Shown: one piece after another, positions 45,465 to 54,888 of the stretch
How the letters are laid out: every line of letters begins with the position of its first letter
Numbering within the stretch: position 1 is the first letter of the stretch
NCBI RefSeq assembly: GCF_001463705.1
Contig: NZ_BBWH01000024.1
Span: 151,312-215,311, forward strand
Reading direction: 5' to 3'
Source of the DNA: Aureimonas sp. AU12
Lineage (GTDB): Bacteria > Pseudomonadota > Alphaproteobacteria > Rhizobiales > Rhizobiaceae
DNA length: 64,000 nucleotides
Program-made: the position numbers and the translations under genes
Notes under the pieces: generated by a model
Databases searched by the model: none
What the model was told of the DNA's origin: nothing
What the model saw: only the letters and a program-made list of their open reading frames with translations

Positions 45465-46889
45465 ATGACGACGCGTTCGACGACCGCAGGCGCCCTGCGC
45501 ATCGGATCGCTGCTGGCCGACTTCGAGCCGGACTTCCCGTTTTCCGCACCCATGCCGCTGCCCGTCGAGGAGTTCGAGGACCGCCTTCGCCGCGTCCGGC
45601 GTCAGGCGGTCGAGGCCGGGCACGACGCCATCGTCGTGCATGCCGGGAGCGTCGGCTGGTTCCATGCCTCGAACGCGTATCTTCGCTACATCTGCGACTG
45701 GATGCGCGAGGGCGTGCTGATCATCCCGACCGACGCCGACAAGGCGCTGGTGCTCCTGTCCTTCTTCACGCAGTCCGTGCTGCTGCCACCGGGCGGCGAG
45801 CCCGTTCTCGTCGACGAGATCTGGCAGATCGGCCCGATCGGCCGCGAATATGCCGATCGTCCCGGCGATTCCGTCGTGAAGACCGCCGAAAAATGTGCGG
45901 AGATCCTCGATCGGCTCGGGTTGGCGAAGGGCCAGATCGGCCGGCTCGGCGATCGCACGGCCCTGACCTTCTGGGCGGCCCTTGACGAGATGCTGCCCAA
46001 GGCGAAGTTCGTCACCGACAACGCCATTCTCAACCGCATGCAGAAGGTCCGCTCGCCGCGCGAGATCGAAATGTTCCGCGCCGCAGCGCAACTGATCAGC
46101 ATCGGCACGCAGGCCGCCTATCACGTGACGCGCCCGGGCGTGACCGACCACGAGATCTACGCCGCCTTCACCGCAGCCCAACTCGCGCTCGGCGGCGAGA
46201 CCGGCGACGGCTACCAGATCGGCATCAACGCCTTCGGCACCCATTGCGGCAAACCCTACGGCCACGTCGTTCGGCCGGGCGACCTCGTCAACCTCTACAT
46301 CTCCAACGTCACCTATCGCGGCTACACCGCGCAGACCGCCCGAATGATCGCGGTCGGCGGGATCACCGATCGGCAGGAACTGGTGCTGGCCGCCTGCACG
46401 GAAGGGGTCAAGCGCGCCGAGACGCTGATCCGGCCGGGCGCCCTGATGCGCGACGTCAACAACGCCGCCTTCGAGCCGATGATCGAACGGGGACTGCTCA
46501 CCTCGCCGGAGGCACGGACCATGCCCTACAACTGGGCGCCGATGCCGGACGGGGGAGCCCGGCTGATCCCGCATCAGTATGTCGAGGACGCCGACTGGGA
46601 GGCGCAGGGCCGCAAGCTCATGCACGTCTATCCGGCGACGCACGGGCCCCATAATCCCAATCTCGGCCATTCCGTCGGTATGGCCGGTGGGCAGAACAGT
46701 TTCAACATCTCCTCGCACAACTACGACCGGATGGAGGAAGGCATGGTCTTCGTCCTCCACACGCAATGGCTCGAGCCCTTGTCGGCCGGCTGCAACATCG
46801 GCGATCTCTACGTCGTCACCGCGGACGGGTTCGAAAACCTCAGCCGCCACACGCCGCTCGAAACCCACCGCGTCGCGACGGGAGCCTGA
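45465..46889 (+). CDS. M24 (creatinase/prolidase-fold) hydrolase lacking the metal ligands
   Basis: A 474-residue pita-bread-fold protein. The N-terminal creatinase-type domain is followed by the M24 catalytic domain from about residue 180. In metal-dependent members two Asp lie in the 'GD-V-x-x-D...GY-x-x-D-x-x-R' region. Here the equivalents are Tyr278 (LVNLYISN) and Gln290 (GYTAQTARM). The late Glu positions read GGQN and NIGD, so no metal site remains, as in creatinase. His in LGHSVGMAGG is kept. It probably hydrolyses an imported amide or guanidino compound. ATG 45465 has AAGGA upstream; 45441 has none. Confidence 0.8.
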   Translation: MTTRSTTAGALRIGSLLADFEPDFPFSAPMPLPVEEFEDRLRRVRRQAVEAGHDAIVVHAGSVGWFHASNAYLRYICDWMREGVLIIPTDADKALVLLSFFTQSVLLPPGGEPVLVDEIWQIGPIGREYADRPGDSVVKTAEKCAEILDRLGLAKGQIGRLGDRTALTFWAALDEMLPKAKFVTDNAILNRMQKVRSPREIEMFRAAAQLISIGTQAAYHVTRPGVTDHEIYAAFTAAQLALGGETGDGYQIGINAFGTHCGKPYGHVVRPGDLVNLYISNVTYRGYTAQTARMIAVGGITDRQELVLAACTEGVKRAETLIRPGALMRDVNNAAFEPMIERGLLTSPEARTMPYNWAPMPDGGARLIPHQYVEDADWEAQGRKLMHVYPATHGPHNPNLGHSVGMAGGQNSFNISSHNYDRMEEGMVFVLHTQWLEPLSAGCNIGDLYVVTADGFENLSRHTPLETHRVATGA

Positions 46890-46890
46890 G

Positions 46891-47556
46891 ATGAACACGC
46901 CGACGCCTCACACGCATTTCGACTTCGCCAAGCTGACCGAACGCGAGCGCTACAAGCTCCTGATCGGCACAGTGATCCCGCGCCCCATCGCCCTCGTCAC
47001 CACGATGAGCCGGGAGGGCCGCGCCAATGCCGGCCCGTTCAGCTTCTTCAACGTTCTCACCCACGATCCCGCGATCGTCGCGATCGGGGTCGAGAATCAG
47101 GCCGATCTCAGCTTCAAGGACACGGCCCGCAACATCGACGAGACCAGGGAGTTCACGGTCCATATCGTCGACAATGCCCTCGTCGACCAGATGGAGATCT
47201 GCGCGATCAAGTTCGGGCCCGAGGTCGACGAACTCGCGGAAGCCGGTCTCGAAACGGCGCCCGGCCAGATGGTCCGCAGCCCGCGCATTCTGGCCGCGCC
47301 CGCCGCCCTCGAATGCCGCCTCCACACGGTGCTGCGCGTTAGCCCCGCCCGTGAAATCATCCTCGGCGAAGTCGTCGGCCTCTTCGTGCGCAGCGATGCC
47401 ATCGACCCGTCGAACCTCCACATCGACCAGCAACTGATGGACGTCGTCGGCCGCATGGGCGGCCACACCTATGCGCGAACCCGCGACCAGTTCGACATCA
47501 AGACGCGGTCGAAGGAGGAGTGGACCCGGCGCGCAGCAGACCTCGGTTTCGGCTGA
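46891..47556 (+). CDS. Flavin reductase-like domain protein (DIM6/NTAB family)
   Basis: A 221-residue FMN-binding split-barrel protein: TVIPRPIALVTTMSREGRAN, AGPFSFFNVLTHDPAIVAIG and KDTARNIDETREFTVHIVD are family hallmarks. Members reduce flavin for partner monooxygenases or act as flavoenzymes themselves. GGAGCCTGAG sits before ATG 46891, one base after the M24 stop, so it belongs to the same operon. It could also supply the NtaA-type monooxygenase at 19969, but nothing in the sequence links them. Confidence 0.87.
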   Translation: MNTPTPHTHFDFAKLTERERYKLLIGTVIPRPIALVTTMSREGRANAGPFSFFNVLTHDPAIVAIGVENQADLSFKDTARNIDETREFTVHIVDNALVDQMEICAIKFGPEVDELAEAGLETAPGQMVRSPRILAAPAALECRLHTVLRVSPAREIILGEVVGLFVRSDAIDPSNLHIDQQLMDVVGRMGGHTYARTRDQFDIKTRSKEEWTRRAADLGFG

Positions 47557-48291
47557 GAACGTTTGAGGACTAGTCGCCCGCGTGGCCATGAGAAGATCTT
47601 CGGGCGATCCACGGCCTCGATCGTTGCAGTCGAATGCGGCACAAAGGATGCCGAACGGACGCGCTCGGCTTTTGCTTTCGTGCCGGGACGCGCAGCAATC
47701 GCTGACGGACCGATGCCGCATTGTGTCCCCTGAATGATCAGGCCCAGCAAGACTGTTGTCATTGCCATTCGTGGTGCTGCTCCACATCCACGACGGATCG
47801 ACATTCGCGCTTCGCACTCGCCTTGATCGTTGATGGAGAGGGCTGCGTGCTGAAACGCGGAGCCGTCCATGGCGGCCCAGCGCGACGAGTGTGATGCCGA
47901 GCCGTGGAAGAGGATGTCGCGGCCGCTTCCGGGCGAGGTTGGAGATACCGGCCGAACGATCTCCAACGACCTCTTGGTCGTCAATGGATGTTTGTCGGTT
48001 GTGCGTCTCGGTGCGCGAACGCCATCTGCTGGAGCGCGCCGGCAAAAGGAAGACGGTCCATCGACCTTCAGCCGGTGGCGTCATACCGACGTCTGCGAGC
48101 ATGTGCTGGCAACGCAGAGACAAAAAATAACCAAAGGTTATATTCAAAAATCTAAGGTTATAATGTGAACCAATATATACTTTTGTCGCGGCAAAAAGTC
48201 GAATAAAACGACATGGTTTCATTGTGTATTACAATATGATTCATACCCATAATATATGGTCCACTTCGAAACGAAGGTGGATTATCATCCA
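47557..48291. other. Long intergenic region with AT-rich end
   Basis: 735 bp with no gene I can support. The right third (48110-48290) drops sharply in GC. It holds the palindrome ATAACC-AAA-GGTTAT (48127-48141) and a perfect TATAAT (48159-48164), so the promoter of the pilus-like genes is probably here. The GC-rich left part has frames on both strands but no family signal. Confidence 0.5.
48127..48164 (+). promoter_or_regulatory. Candidate promoter and operator for the TadE/G-like genes
   Basis: A perfect inverted repeat ATAACC-AAA-GGTTAT (48127-48141) precedes TATAAT (48159-48164). The motif AAGGTTATA appears twice, at 48135 and 48154. No clear -35 box is present, which would fit activator-dependent expression. 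The leader to the first ATG is about 120 bp. Confidence 0.35.
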
Positions 48292-48861
48292 ATGGGGCAA
48301 CGGCGCACAAATGGTCGCCAAGGTGCTGTCAAGGCTATCGGCCGTTTTCGCGGGCTGTTCAAATTTACAGCTCACGAGACAGGGGGCGCCATCGCGGTCG
48401 AGTTTGCTCTCCTTGCGTTGCCGTTTTTTCTCCTGACGTTTGCCGTTCTCGAAACGGCCTCGGTCTTCATCGGGGAACTGACGCTTGAGAATGCCGTGGC
48501 CCGCGTTGGCCGCACGGTGCGGACCGGCGAGGTTGCCGGCGCACAACTTTCATCCGATGACTTGCGGAAGCGCGTGTGTCAGGCAGTTCCACTTCGGATC
48601 AACTGTCAGAAGCTCAGCGTCGACCTCAGAAGTTACAGTCGGTTCTCGGATATTCCAACCGTCATTCCCATGAAAGACGACGCGCTTGACGTCGGAAGCT
48701 TCACCTATGAGTGGGGGACACCCGGTCAGATCATGGCCTTGAGGGTCTTTTACGAATGGCCGGTGCATACCGACCTCATGCGCACGTATCTGTCGAACGT
48801 GCCCGACGGCAACCACATGCTGGTTGCCGTCGATGTCTTCAAGACCGAACCTTTCCAATGA
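48292..48861 (+). CDS. TadE-like pilus assembly protein
   Basis: A protein of about 189 residues with the TadE-like signature of a short basic start, a GGAIAVEFALLALPFFLLTF segment (conserved Glu five residues into the helix) and a soluble periplasmic part. TadE/F proteins are minor pseudopilins of tight-adherence (Flp) pili. ATG 48292 gives a compact start; ATG 48256 would add 12 residues. It overlaps the next gene by ATGA. No tadA, tadB/C or prepilin peptidase gene is in the window. Confidence 0.8.
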   Translation: MGQRRTNGRQGAVKAIGRFRGLFKFTAHETGGAIAVEFALLALPFFLLTFAVLETASVFIGELTLENAVARVGRTVRTGEVAGAQLSSDDLRKRVCQAVPLRINCQKLSVDLRSYSRFSDIPTVIPMKDDALDVGSFTYEWGTPGQIMALRVFYEWPVHTDLMRTYLSNVPDGNHMLVAVDVFKTEPFQ

Positions 48862-49418
48862 AGAGTATCGTCAAGTCGCTTCATGATGGGGTTGTGTCGC
48901 GCAGCCTTCGGACTCGTTCGGGTTCTGCAGCGGTCGAGTTCGCCATCATCGCGCCCGTGCTCATCGTCCTGTATTTCGGTGGTGTCGACTTAACCCTCGC
49001 GTTGACCTGCAATCAAAAGATCAAGCACGCAACGGGTGTTGTCGCCGATCTCGTCGCTCAGTCGGTCAAGCTCAATCCCGAAGAGGTGGTCGAGTACTTC
49101 ACGGCGGCCGATGCCGTGCTGCAGCCTTACAAGTCAAAGCCGCTTGCGATCTCGGTCTCTGTCCTAACCATCGATGCCAACGGTCTTGCCAAGGTGGCCT
49201 GGTCGTCGGCACGCGGAATGACGAAGCGAAAGGCCGGCTCGACCTTCTCGCTTCCTCCGGGACTGACCACGCCGGAGCAAAAGTCGCTGGTCATCGCAGA
49301 GTCGACTTATGCCTATGCCCCGCTGACACGTTTCGTCACCACCGGGACTTTCAACCTCAGCGAAACCGTCTACGCCCGGCCTCGTGGGCGGGCGGCCATC
49401 CTGTGCCCGAACTGCTAG
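48858..49418 (+). CDS. TadE/TadF-like pilus assembly protein
   Basis: A 186-residue protein with SGSAAVEFAIIAPVLIVLYF, the typical TadE-like prepilin region, and a beta-rich periplasmic domain. It is coupled to the upstream TadE-like gene (ATGA) and lies 36 bp before the TadG-like gene. Two Cys near the end (LCPNC) may form a disulfide. Confidence 0.8.
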   Translation: MKSIVKSLHDGVVSRSLRTRSGSAAVEFAIIAPVLIVLYFGGVDLTLALTCNQKIKHATGVVADLVAQSVKLNPEEVVEYFTAADAVLQPYKSKPLAISVSVLTIDANGLAKVAWSSARGMTKRKAGSTFSLPPGLTTPEQKSLVIAESTYAYAPLTRFVTTGTFNLSETVYARPRGRAAILCPNC

Positions 49419-49454
49419 GGCCGCCCTCACACTCACTCTCAGGACGCCGCATCG

Positions 49455-50921
49455 ATGTTGCGCCGCTTTCTCGCCGATCAATCCGGCAACTTCGCCATCC
49501 TGACAGCCCTCATGGCGGTGCCCCTCATCCTGGCCGTCGGCTTCGGAGTGGACGCGGCACGGTACTATTCGGCGCAGGCCAAACTCCAGAACGCCACCGA
49601 CATGGCCGCTCTTGCGCTGGCCGCGTCCACGGAGCAGGACAGTCAAACGCTCGCGAAACTGGCCACATCCTATCTTCTGGCCAACATGTCGAACACCAAT
49701 GTCGACCACATCGCCGTCAAAGTCACGACTGCGACCCCGGAAGAGATCGAACTCGCGGCGTCCGGGACCATGCCCCTCACGTTCATGCAACTGGCTCGGT
49801 TGTCTTCGATGACACTGGGAACCGAGACCAAGGCGATGCGCTCGCCTGTTCGCAACGTTGAACTCGCTCTCGTTCTCGACAACACCTGGTCGATGTCGGA
49901 GACGGACGCCGGTGGCGTCACGAAGATCAACACGCTCAAGCAGGCGGCACGCGAACTCGTCAATGCGCTGATCACGGACGAAGACAGTCCTGTGAGAATC
50001 GGACTTGTCCCGTATGCCGATTATGTCAATGTCGGCACACAGTATCGGAATGCGTCTTGGCTGGATGTGGGCAGCGATTATTCTGTGGTGCCGGCTGAGC
50101 GCAAGTGCGTTATCTTGTCAACGAAAAGAAGCTGTCCGGTCGACAAGAATCCAACGTATTCGTGCACGCGATACGTGGATGGAGTTGCTGAGACCGGAAG
50201 CTGTGGGGGCGGGTGTCCGGTCGCCGAAGTGGACAAGACGGTCACACCGTATGAGTCATGCTCTGGTGGTGGAAATCCGACCTACTACAAGTGGTACGGC
50301 TGCATTGGATCTCGAAAAACGGGGACTTCGCGGCTCAACGACCTCTCGCCGGGTATCCGCTATCCCGGTTATCTGGAGACAAGCCAGAAGTGCCTGAACC
50401 CCATTGTCACCCTCACGAAAGATCGGGCCGCGCTCGTCAAGGCGATCGATGGGATGGTCATCAATGTCGGCGGCTACAAGCCATACACCTATATCCCTGC
50501 CGGTATGATCTGGGGCCAGAATGTCTTGTCGCCGCCCGAACCTTTGACGGATGCTGCCGACTACGATGACGAGAATGTCGATCCGCGCAAGGTTCTGATC
50601 CTGATGACGGATGGGGACAACACGCTTCGCTTCAACTCCGGTGACGGACGGCACATTTCCTTGAGTTCAAACGCTTCCACGGCCACCACGCAGGTGAACC
50701 AGACCAATAGCGATACGCTTTCGATCTGCTCATACGCCAAGTCCAAGAAGATCGAGATTTTTACAGTCGCGTTCATGGTCGATAACACGGTCGCCAAATC
50801 CATGTTGGAAACATGCGCCAGCGACGCCAAACATTATTTTGATGCTTCAAACAGCAGTAAGTTGCTGAGCGCGTTCTCGGGAATTGCGCGAGCCATCAAC
50901 CAGGTTCGGTTGGCTCGCTAG
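49455..50921 (+). CDS. TadG-like protein with von Willebrand factor A domain
   Basis: A 488-residue protein. It has an N-terminal helix (GNFAILTALMAVPLILAVGF), a Flp-pilus/TadG N-region (GVDAARYYSAQAKLQNATDM), then a vWA domain from about residue 135. The metal site reads LVLDNTWSMSE, D-x-T-x-S rather than the common D-x-S-x-S, and LMTDGDN is present. A Cys-rich insert lies near residues 220-275 (CVILSTKRSC, SCGGGC, YGCIG). Codon use is AT-richer here than in the flanking metabolic genes. It likely completes a small surface-structure set with the two TadE-like genes. Confidence 0.83.
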   Translation: MLRRFLADQSGNFAILTALMAVPLILAVGFGVDAARYYSAQAKLQNATDMAALALAASTEQDSQTLAKLATSYLLANMSNTNVDHIAVKVTTATPEEIELAASGTMPLTFMQLARLSSMTLGTETKAMRSPVRNVELALVLDNTWSMSETDAGGVTKINTLKQAARELVNALITDEDSPVRIGLVPYADYVNVGTQYRNASWLDVGSDYSVVPAERKCVILSTKRSCPVDKNPTYSCTRYVDGVAETGSCGGGCPVAEVDKTVTPYESCSGGGNPTYYKWYGCIGSRKTGTSRLNDLSPGIRYPGYLETSQKCLNPIVTLTKDRAALVKAIDGMVINVGGYKPYTYIPAGMIWGQNVLSPPEPLTDAADYDDENVDPRKVLILMTDGDNTLRFNSGDGRHISLSSNASTATTQVNQTNSDTLSICSYAKSKKIEIFTVAFMVDNTVAKSMLETCASDAKHYFDASNSSKLLSAFSGIARAINQVRLAR

Positions 50922-50924
50922 GAT

Positions 50925-51740
50925 CTGGCGCTTTGGTCGGATTCGCAACGGGGCAATGGCTGCGAATGCGACGGGGGGAACAAGGCCATCGGTGCATCGG
51001 TCGGTATCGGTGGCGACCCGCTGGCAGTCCAGGAGGCGGCCGAGCAGGATCTCGATGCGGTTGGGATGTAAGTCGCGATGCTTGTCGTGGCGCATCGGGA
51101 ATTGCGAGGCCTTCGCCTGGAAATGCAGCGTTTGATGCTCTTCTCATGCACGGCGTCACGGAACCGATCGACGTCCGAGCCGCGGTCGCCGAGCAACCAT
51201 GGCGCCTAGGGCAAATCGTCCAGAAACGCTGCCGTCCGGGGGCATCGTTGACTTGATCGGCAGGTCTGAAAAAACCTCAAGGCGCCGCCATCGGCATCGG
51301 CGACGCTGTGGATCGTTGATGATCAAGCCGCCTTTGGCATGGCCGATCGGCCATACGACGCCTCCGCTCACCCCGAAGGTTCGAGGGCAGGCGCTGCGCC
51401 TTCAGGGCGGCTGCGTCGATCATCACCGTCTTCGGCTCGGCAACCGCGGCGGCGAGCCCTTTTAGCTTGCGCACGGACGTTCCCATCTCTCCCCAGCGCT
51501 TCCCGCGGCTGTGCAGCGTCTCTGCGGCCCGTAGTCCTTCGGCGGATCTCGCCAACGCAGCCCGTTGCGCATGACGACGATGATCTCGCTCGGCATCTCG
51601 CGGTCATCGACCCACAGCTTGCCGTGGTCGCTGGCAAGGAACGGCGGGCGGCAGCGGTGCGATTTGCTCGCCCCGCCAGCCGGCACAAGCCGCTTGAACT
51701 GCCTTGCCGGAGCCTGAAGCGGATCGAACGGTGTTGATCC
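50925..51740 (-). pseudogene. Decayed IS5-family (IS427-like) transposase
   Basis: Read on the minus strand, the three frames together give a transposase broken by several frameshifts. Pieces in order: SDHGKLWVDDREMPSEIIVV with MRNGLRWRDPPKDYGP (51560-51640), AEPKTVMIDAAALKAQRLPS (near 51410-51470), IGHAKGG (near 51340), LGDRGSDVDRFRDA (near 51160-51195) and a MRHDKHR...NRIEILLGRLLDCQRVAT piece (51040-51095). The order is that of an IS427-group protein. No intact terminal repeats were recognised. The element is non-functional and old. Confidence 0.75.
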
Positions 51741-52016
51741 ATGGAGCCTGACCCGAGACGGCCGACCTCGTCGGTTCGTCGCGAGCCAGAGGCCACCGCT
51801 GCCGACGGCAAGGACACGATCCGGTGTTTCTGATCCTCGGGGCAGCGATGACGCCGACCTGTTTCCGCGATCTCCGATCGATCGAAGGCATTTTGCTCAT
51901 GGCTGCCCGTCGGCACGCGGACTAGCCGCACGGTTCGGAAAGCGGCTCAGGCCGGATGGGTAGGGCGTCAGCGAACGAGCGGTCGCCGCACGTCACTTCG
52001 TCTTGCCGCCCGACGC

Positions 52017-52340
52017 TCAATTCAGCGCGTAGCATTCCGATGTGGCGACGGTCTGATCGGTCGCAGGATTGACCCCCTGCAACAGACAGATCAGATAGGT
52101 CTCGCGCAGGCGCAAGGTTACCACCGGACCCGATGTGGCGACGTAGGAACTGATGACGGTCCCGCCCGCATTCAGCATGGCGGTGAGCGATTCCGATACG
52201 GGCGACAGGTTCGACGGCACGGAGAGCGCCTTGTGCGGAGACTTGACGCCTTCGTCCAACGGCCAGTGTGTTTCCTGAGCGTGGAGTTGCACTGGCAACA
52301 AGCTCAAGACCAGCGCAGCAACGAGGTAGACCAGCTTCAT
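52017..52340 (-). CDS. Small secreted protein of unknown function
   Basis: A 107-residue protein with a clear Sec signal peptide (residues 1-21, VYLVAALVLSLLPVQLHA, cleavage after AHA-type HAQ) and an 86-residue mature part with two Cys (LICLLQG and SECYALN). ATG 52340 is chosen because GGAG stands seven bases upstream; the frame extends further but with no better start. It lies between two decayed transposases, on the same strand. I do not recognise the family. It could be a genuine orphan carried by, or stranded between, mobile elements. Confidence 0.6.
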   Translation of the reverse strand: MKLVYLVAALVLSLLPVQLHAQETHWPLDEGVKSPHKALSVPSNLSPVSESLTAMLNAGGTVISSYVATSGPVVTLRLRETYLICLLQGVNPATDQTVATSECYALN

Positions 52341-52499
52341 GAATCGGCTCCATGATGGCCACATGCGAGCGGCCATCGTCCATAGGCGTGACGGAGATCG
52401 CTTCCGCATCTCGATACGGCTGATCGGACGTGATTGTCCGGTCAGACCTGTTCCATACCATCGGACTGTAACAGTTCACCCTGCGATATGATGGTGGTC

Positions 52500-52925
52500 G
52501 GCGCACGCCTTTTCGAACGAGGCCATGGCCGGGCGCGGCTGTCAGACGCCGTGTCGGCCCCGACGGCTTGCCCTTGTTGGCCGTCGATCCAGCGCGGGCC
52601 CGGGTCGGATCGCCGGCTTGGCGTCGGCGAGCCTGTAGAACGTGGCGACCAGTCCACCCTGGGTGAACGCCAGGGGGCATGATCCGTTTTCCGCGGGCTG
52701 CCGGCTGGCGGGCTCGAACGATGGTGCTGCCGAGCATCAGGTGTTGTCTTCGCGGTCGGCGATGAGTGCTCGAACACGTACTCCCACACGCGGACATGGC
52801 CCCAACGGCTGGAGCGGGGATGCACCGTACTCCACCGAGATCCTCTTCCATTGCCTGCCGATCCGTTCGTTGCGCTCAAGCGGCACCGAGGGCTCCGCGT
52901 CTCGACCCGGAGCCCTCTGAACCAA
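52500..52925 (-). pseudogene. Second IS5-family transposase remnant
   Basis: Minus-strand frames contain short pieces like another IS5-group transposase: VRVWEYVFEHSS (near 52770), LMLGSTIVRARQPAA (near 52700-52745; compare the DSTIVRAHQ motif) and a decayed tail. Frames change several times and no continuous product is possible. Identity rests on short matches, so the boundaries are approximate. Confidence 0.5.
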
Positions 52926-52963
52926 CGATCACGTCAACCGGGAAGGCCGATCATCGATCCCGC

Positions 52964-54247
52964 CTAGTACAGTCCCAGCCAGCGGATCGGCCCGACCGTG
53001 AGAATTGGGAACAGGACCAGGAGAAAGATTGCGATCGTCAGGACGCTCATCGGCGCCAGCGACCCCCGAATGACGTCTTCGACCCGCATGCCAGAGACCT
53101 GGGCCGCCGCGAAGAGGCAGACGCCGACCGGGGGTGTCACGAGACCCAGCGTCAGGGTCATCACGGTCACGATCAGGAAGTGCATGGGATCGATGCCGAG
53201 CGACAGGGCGGAGGGCATCAGCACCGGGATCATGATGAACATGGCCGGGATCGCCTCCATGAAGATGCCGATGAGGAGGAGGAAGGCGAAGATGATGAGA
53301 AGGCCGGAGACCGGCCCGTAGCTGATCGCGTCGAGCAGCACGGCCACCTTCGAGGGCAGATCCTCGTAGGTGAAGATCCAGGCGGCGACCTGCGAGGTCG
53401 CGGCGATGAAGAGGATCGTGCCGGAAATCCGCGCCGTGGAAATGAGGATCTCCGGCACCTCCGACAGCGGGATCGTCCGGTAGACGAGAAGACCGAGCAC
53501 GAGCACGTAGACCACCGCGACCGCCGCCGCTTCCGTCGGCGTGAAGAGGCCGCTGGCGATGCCGGCCATGAGGATGACGGGCGTCAGCATCGGCAGGATG
53601 GCGCCGAGGCCGGTGACGAGGACCCTGCGCAGCACGAAGGGCGACGGCGGATTGTAGCCGTAATGCACGGAGTAGAAGTGGTTGAAGACCATGAAGGCCA
53701 AGGCGATGAAGAGCCCCGGCACCAGGCCCGCCACCAGCAAGGCGCCGATCGAGACGTTGGCGATCGAGCCGGCGATGACCACGAGGATCGAGGGCGGGAT
53801 GATCGAGGACAGCGTGGCGGTGCAGAGCGTCATCCCGACGGCGTAGCCCTTCGGGAAGCCATGGCGCTCCATCGCCTTGATCTCGATGGCGCCGACCGAG
53901 GCGATGTCGGCGACGGACGAACCGGAGACGCCCGAGAAGATCACCGACGAGGCGACATTGACATGGCCGAGCCCGCCCGGAAGCCAGCCGACCAGCGCTT
54001 CGGCGAAGTCGAAGATGCGCTCGGCGACGCGCCCCTTCTCCATGACGGCGCCGACGAGGATGAACAGCGGCACGGCGACGAGCAAGAAGGAGTTCATCGA
54101 CGAGAACATCGTCTGCGACAGGAGGTCGAGCGGCATCGAGGTGAAGAGGGCGAGGACGAGGACGCTGGCGAGGCCGAGCGCCACGGCCAGAGGCACGCCG
54201 ACCACCGCAAGCACGAGGAAGACGACGAGGAGAGAAAGGCTCATCAT
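52964..54247 (-). CDS. dctM: TRAP transporter large permease subunit (DctM)
   Basis: A 427-residue membrane protein with about 12 helices. DctM landmarks are FILVGAVMEKGRVAERIFDF, GGLGHVNVASSVIFSGVSGS and the repeated TPxxAA-type loop (GLFTPTEAAAVAVVYVLVLG), plus LTLGLVTPPVGVCLFAAAQV. It forms the Na+-coupled channel with DctQ, whose stop overlaps its start (ATGA). It is last in the six-gene operon. Confidence 0.93.
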   Translation of the reverse strand: MMSLSLLVVFLVLAVVGVPLAVALGLASVLVLALFTSMPLDLLSQTMFSSMNSFLLVAVPLFILVGAVMEKGRVAERIFDFAEALVGWLPGGLGHVNVASSVIFSGVSGSSVADIASVGAIEIKAMERHGFPKGYAVGMTLCTATLSSIIPPSILVVIAGSIANVSIGALLVAGLVPGLFIALAFMVFNHFYSVHYGYNPPSPFVLRRVLVTGLGAILPMLTPVILMAGIASGLFTPTEAAAVAVVYVLVLGLLVYRTIPLSEVPEILISTARISGTILFIAATSQVAAWIFTYEDLPSKVAVLLDAISYGPVSGLLIIFAFLLLIGIFMEAIPAMFIMIPVLMPSALSLGIDPMHFLIVTVMTLTLGLVTPPVGVCLFAAAQVSGMRVEDVIRGSLAPMSVLTIAIFLLVLFPILTVGPIRWLGLY

Positions 54248-54801
54248 GGACGGATCTCCGCGCTCAGGTCTGCATGGGTGGACATCGCCTCGCTCGATTG
54301 CGGAAGGCCGGGTTCCGGCAGGGCGATGAGGTCGTAGCGGGTGCGAAGGGAATCGACGATGGCGAGGATCGCGACCACCGATGACACGGGCATGATCAGT
54401 CCGATCATCCACATCGGGATCGGCACGGTCGCCGCGGTCTCCCGCATCATGATCTGCTGGCATACGAGCGTCATGCCGGTCCAGCCCATCAGGACGAAGA
54501 AGAGAACCGAGGATCCGACATAGATTGGAACGGCGAGATGCTGGAACACGCGGCGGCCATAGGCGAGGAACACCACGACGCGCGCGCTCTCGACGGTGCG
54601 GAAACCGGCGGCGAGGCCAAGAAACACCATCCAGATGAACAGGAAGCGCACGGCTTCCTCCGTCCACGGAAGGGGATGGCCGAGGAGGCGCCCGGCCACC
54701 TGCATCAGCACCACGACGAGAATGCCGGCGCAGGCAAGACCTGCCGCGACATCCGCAACGATCCTGACGGCCGTGCCGAGATTGGGAAGTCTGGAAGACA
54801 T
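54244..54801 (-). CDS. dctQ: TRAP transporter small permease subunit (DctQ)
   Basis: A 185-residue four-helix membrane protein. The pattern VVVLMQVAGRLLGHPLPWTE, then EEAVRFLFIWMVFLGLAAGF, is characteristic of DctQ. The start at 54801 gives a normal N-terminus; the frame continues upstream without a better start. It lies between DctP and DctM in the operon. Confidence 0.9.
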   Translation of the reverse strand: MSSRLPNLGTAVRIVADVAAGLACAGILVVVLMQVAGRLLGHPLPWTEEAVRFLFIWMVFLGLAAGFRTVESARVVVFLAYGRRVFQHLAVPIYVGSSVLFFVLMGWTGMTLVCQQIMMRETAATVPIPMWMIGLIMPVSSVVAILAIVDSLRTRYDLIALPEPGLPQSSEAMSTHADLSAEIRP

Positions 54802-54888
54802 GGAGGAGGCGGTCCTTTCGCGACATCGACCGGGGGCGGACCGGGCGAAGGCGCTACGCACGCCCGTCCGGTCCGATCATCACGGCGG

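Noticed and set aside
47469..47984. A 171-codon minus-strand frame in the gap before the pilus-like genes
   Set aside because: It has a TTG start, no ribosome-binding site and no family pattern, and its end overlaps the flavin-reductase gene.
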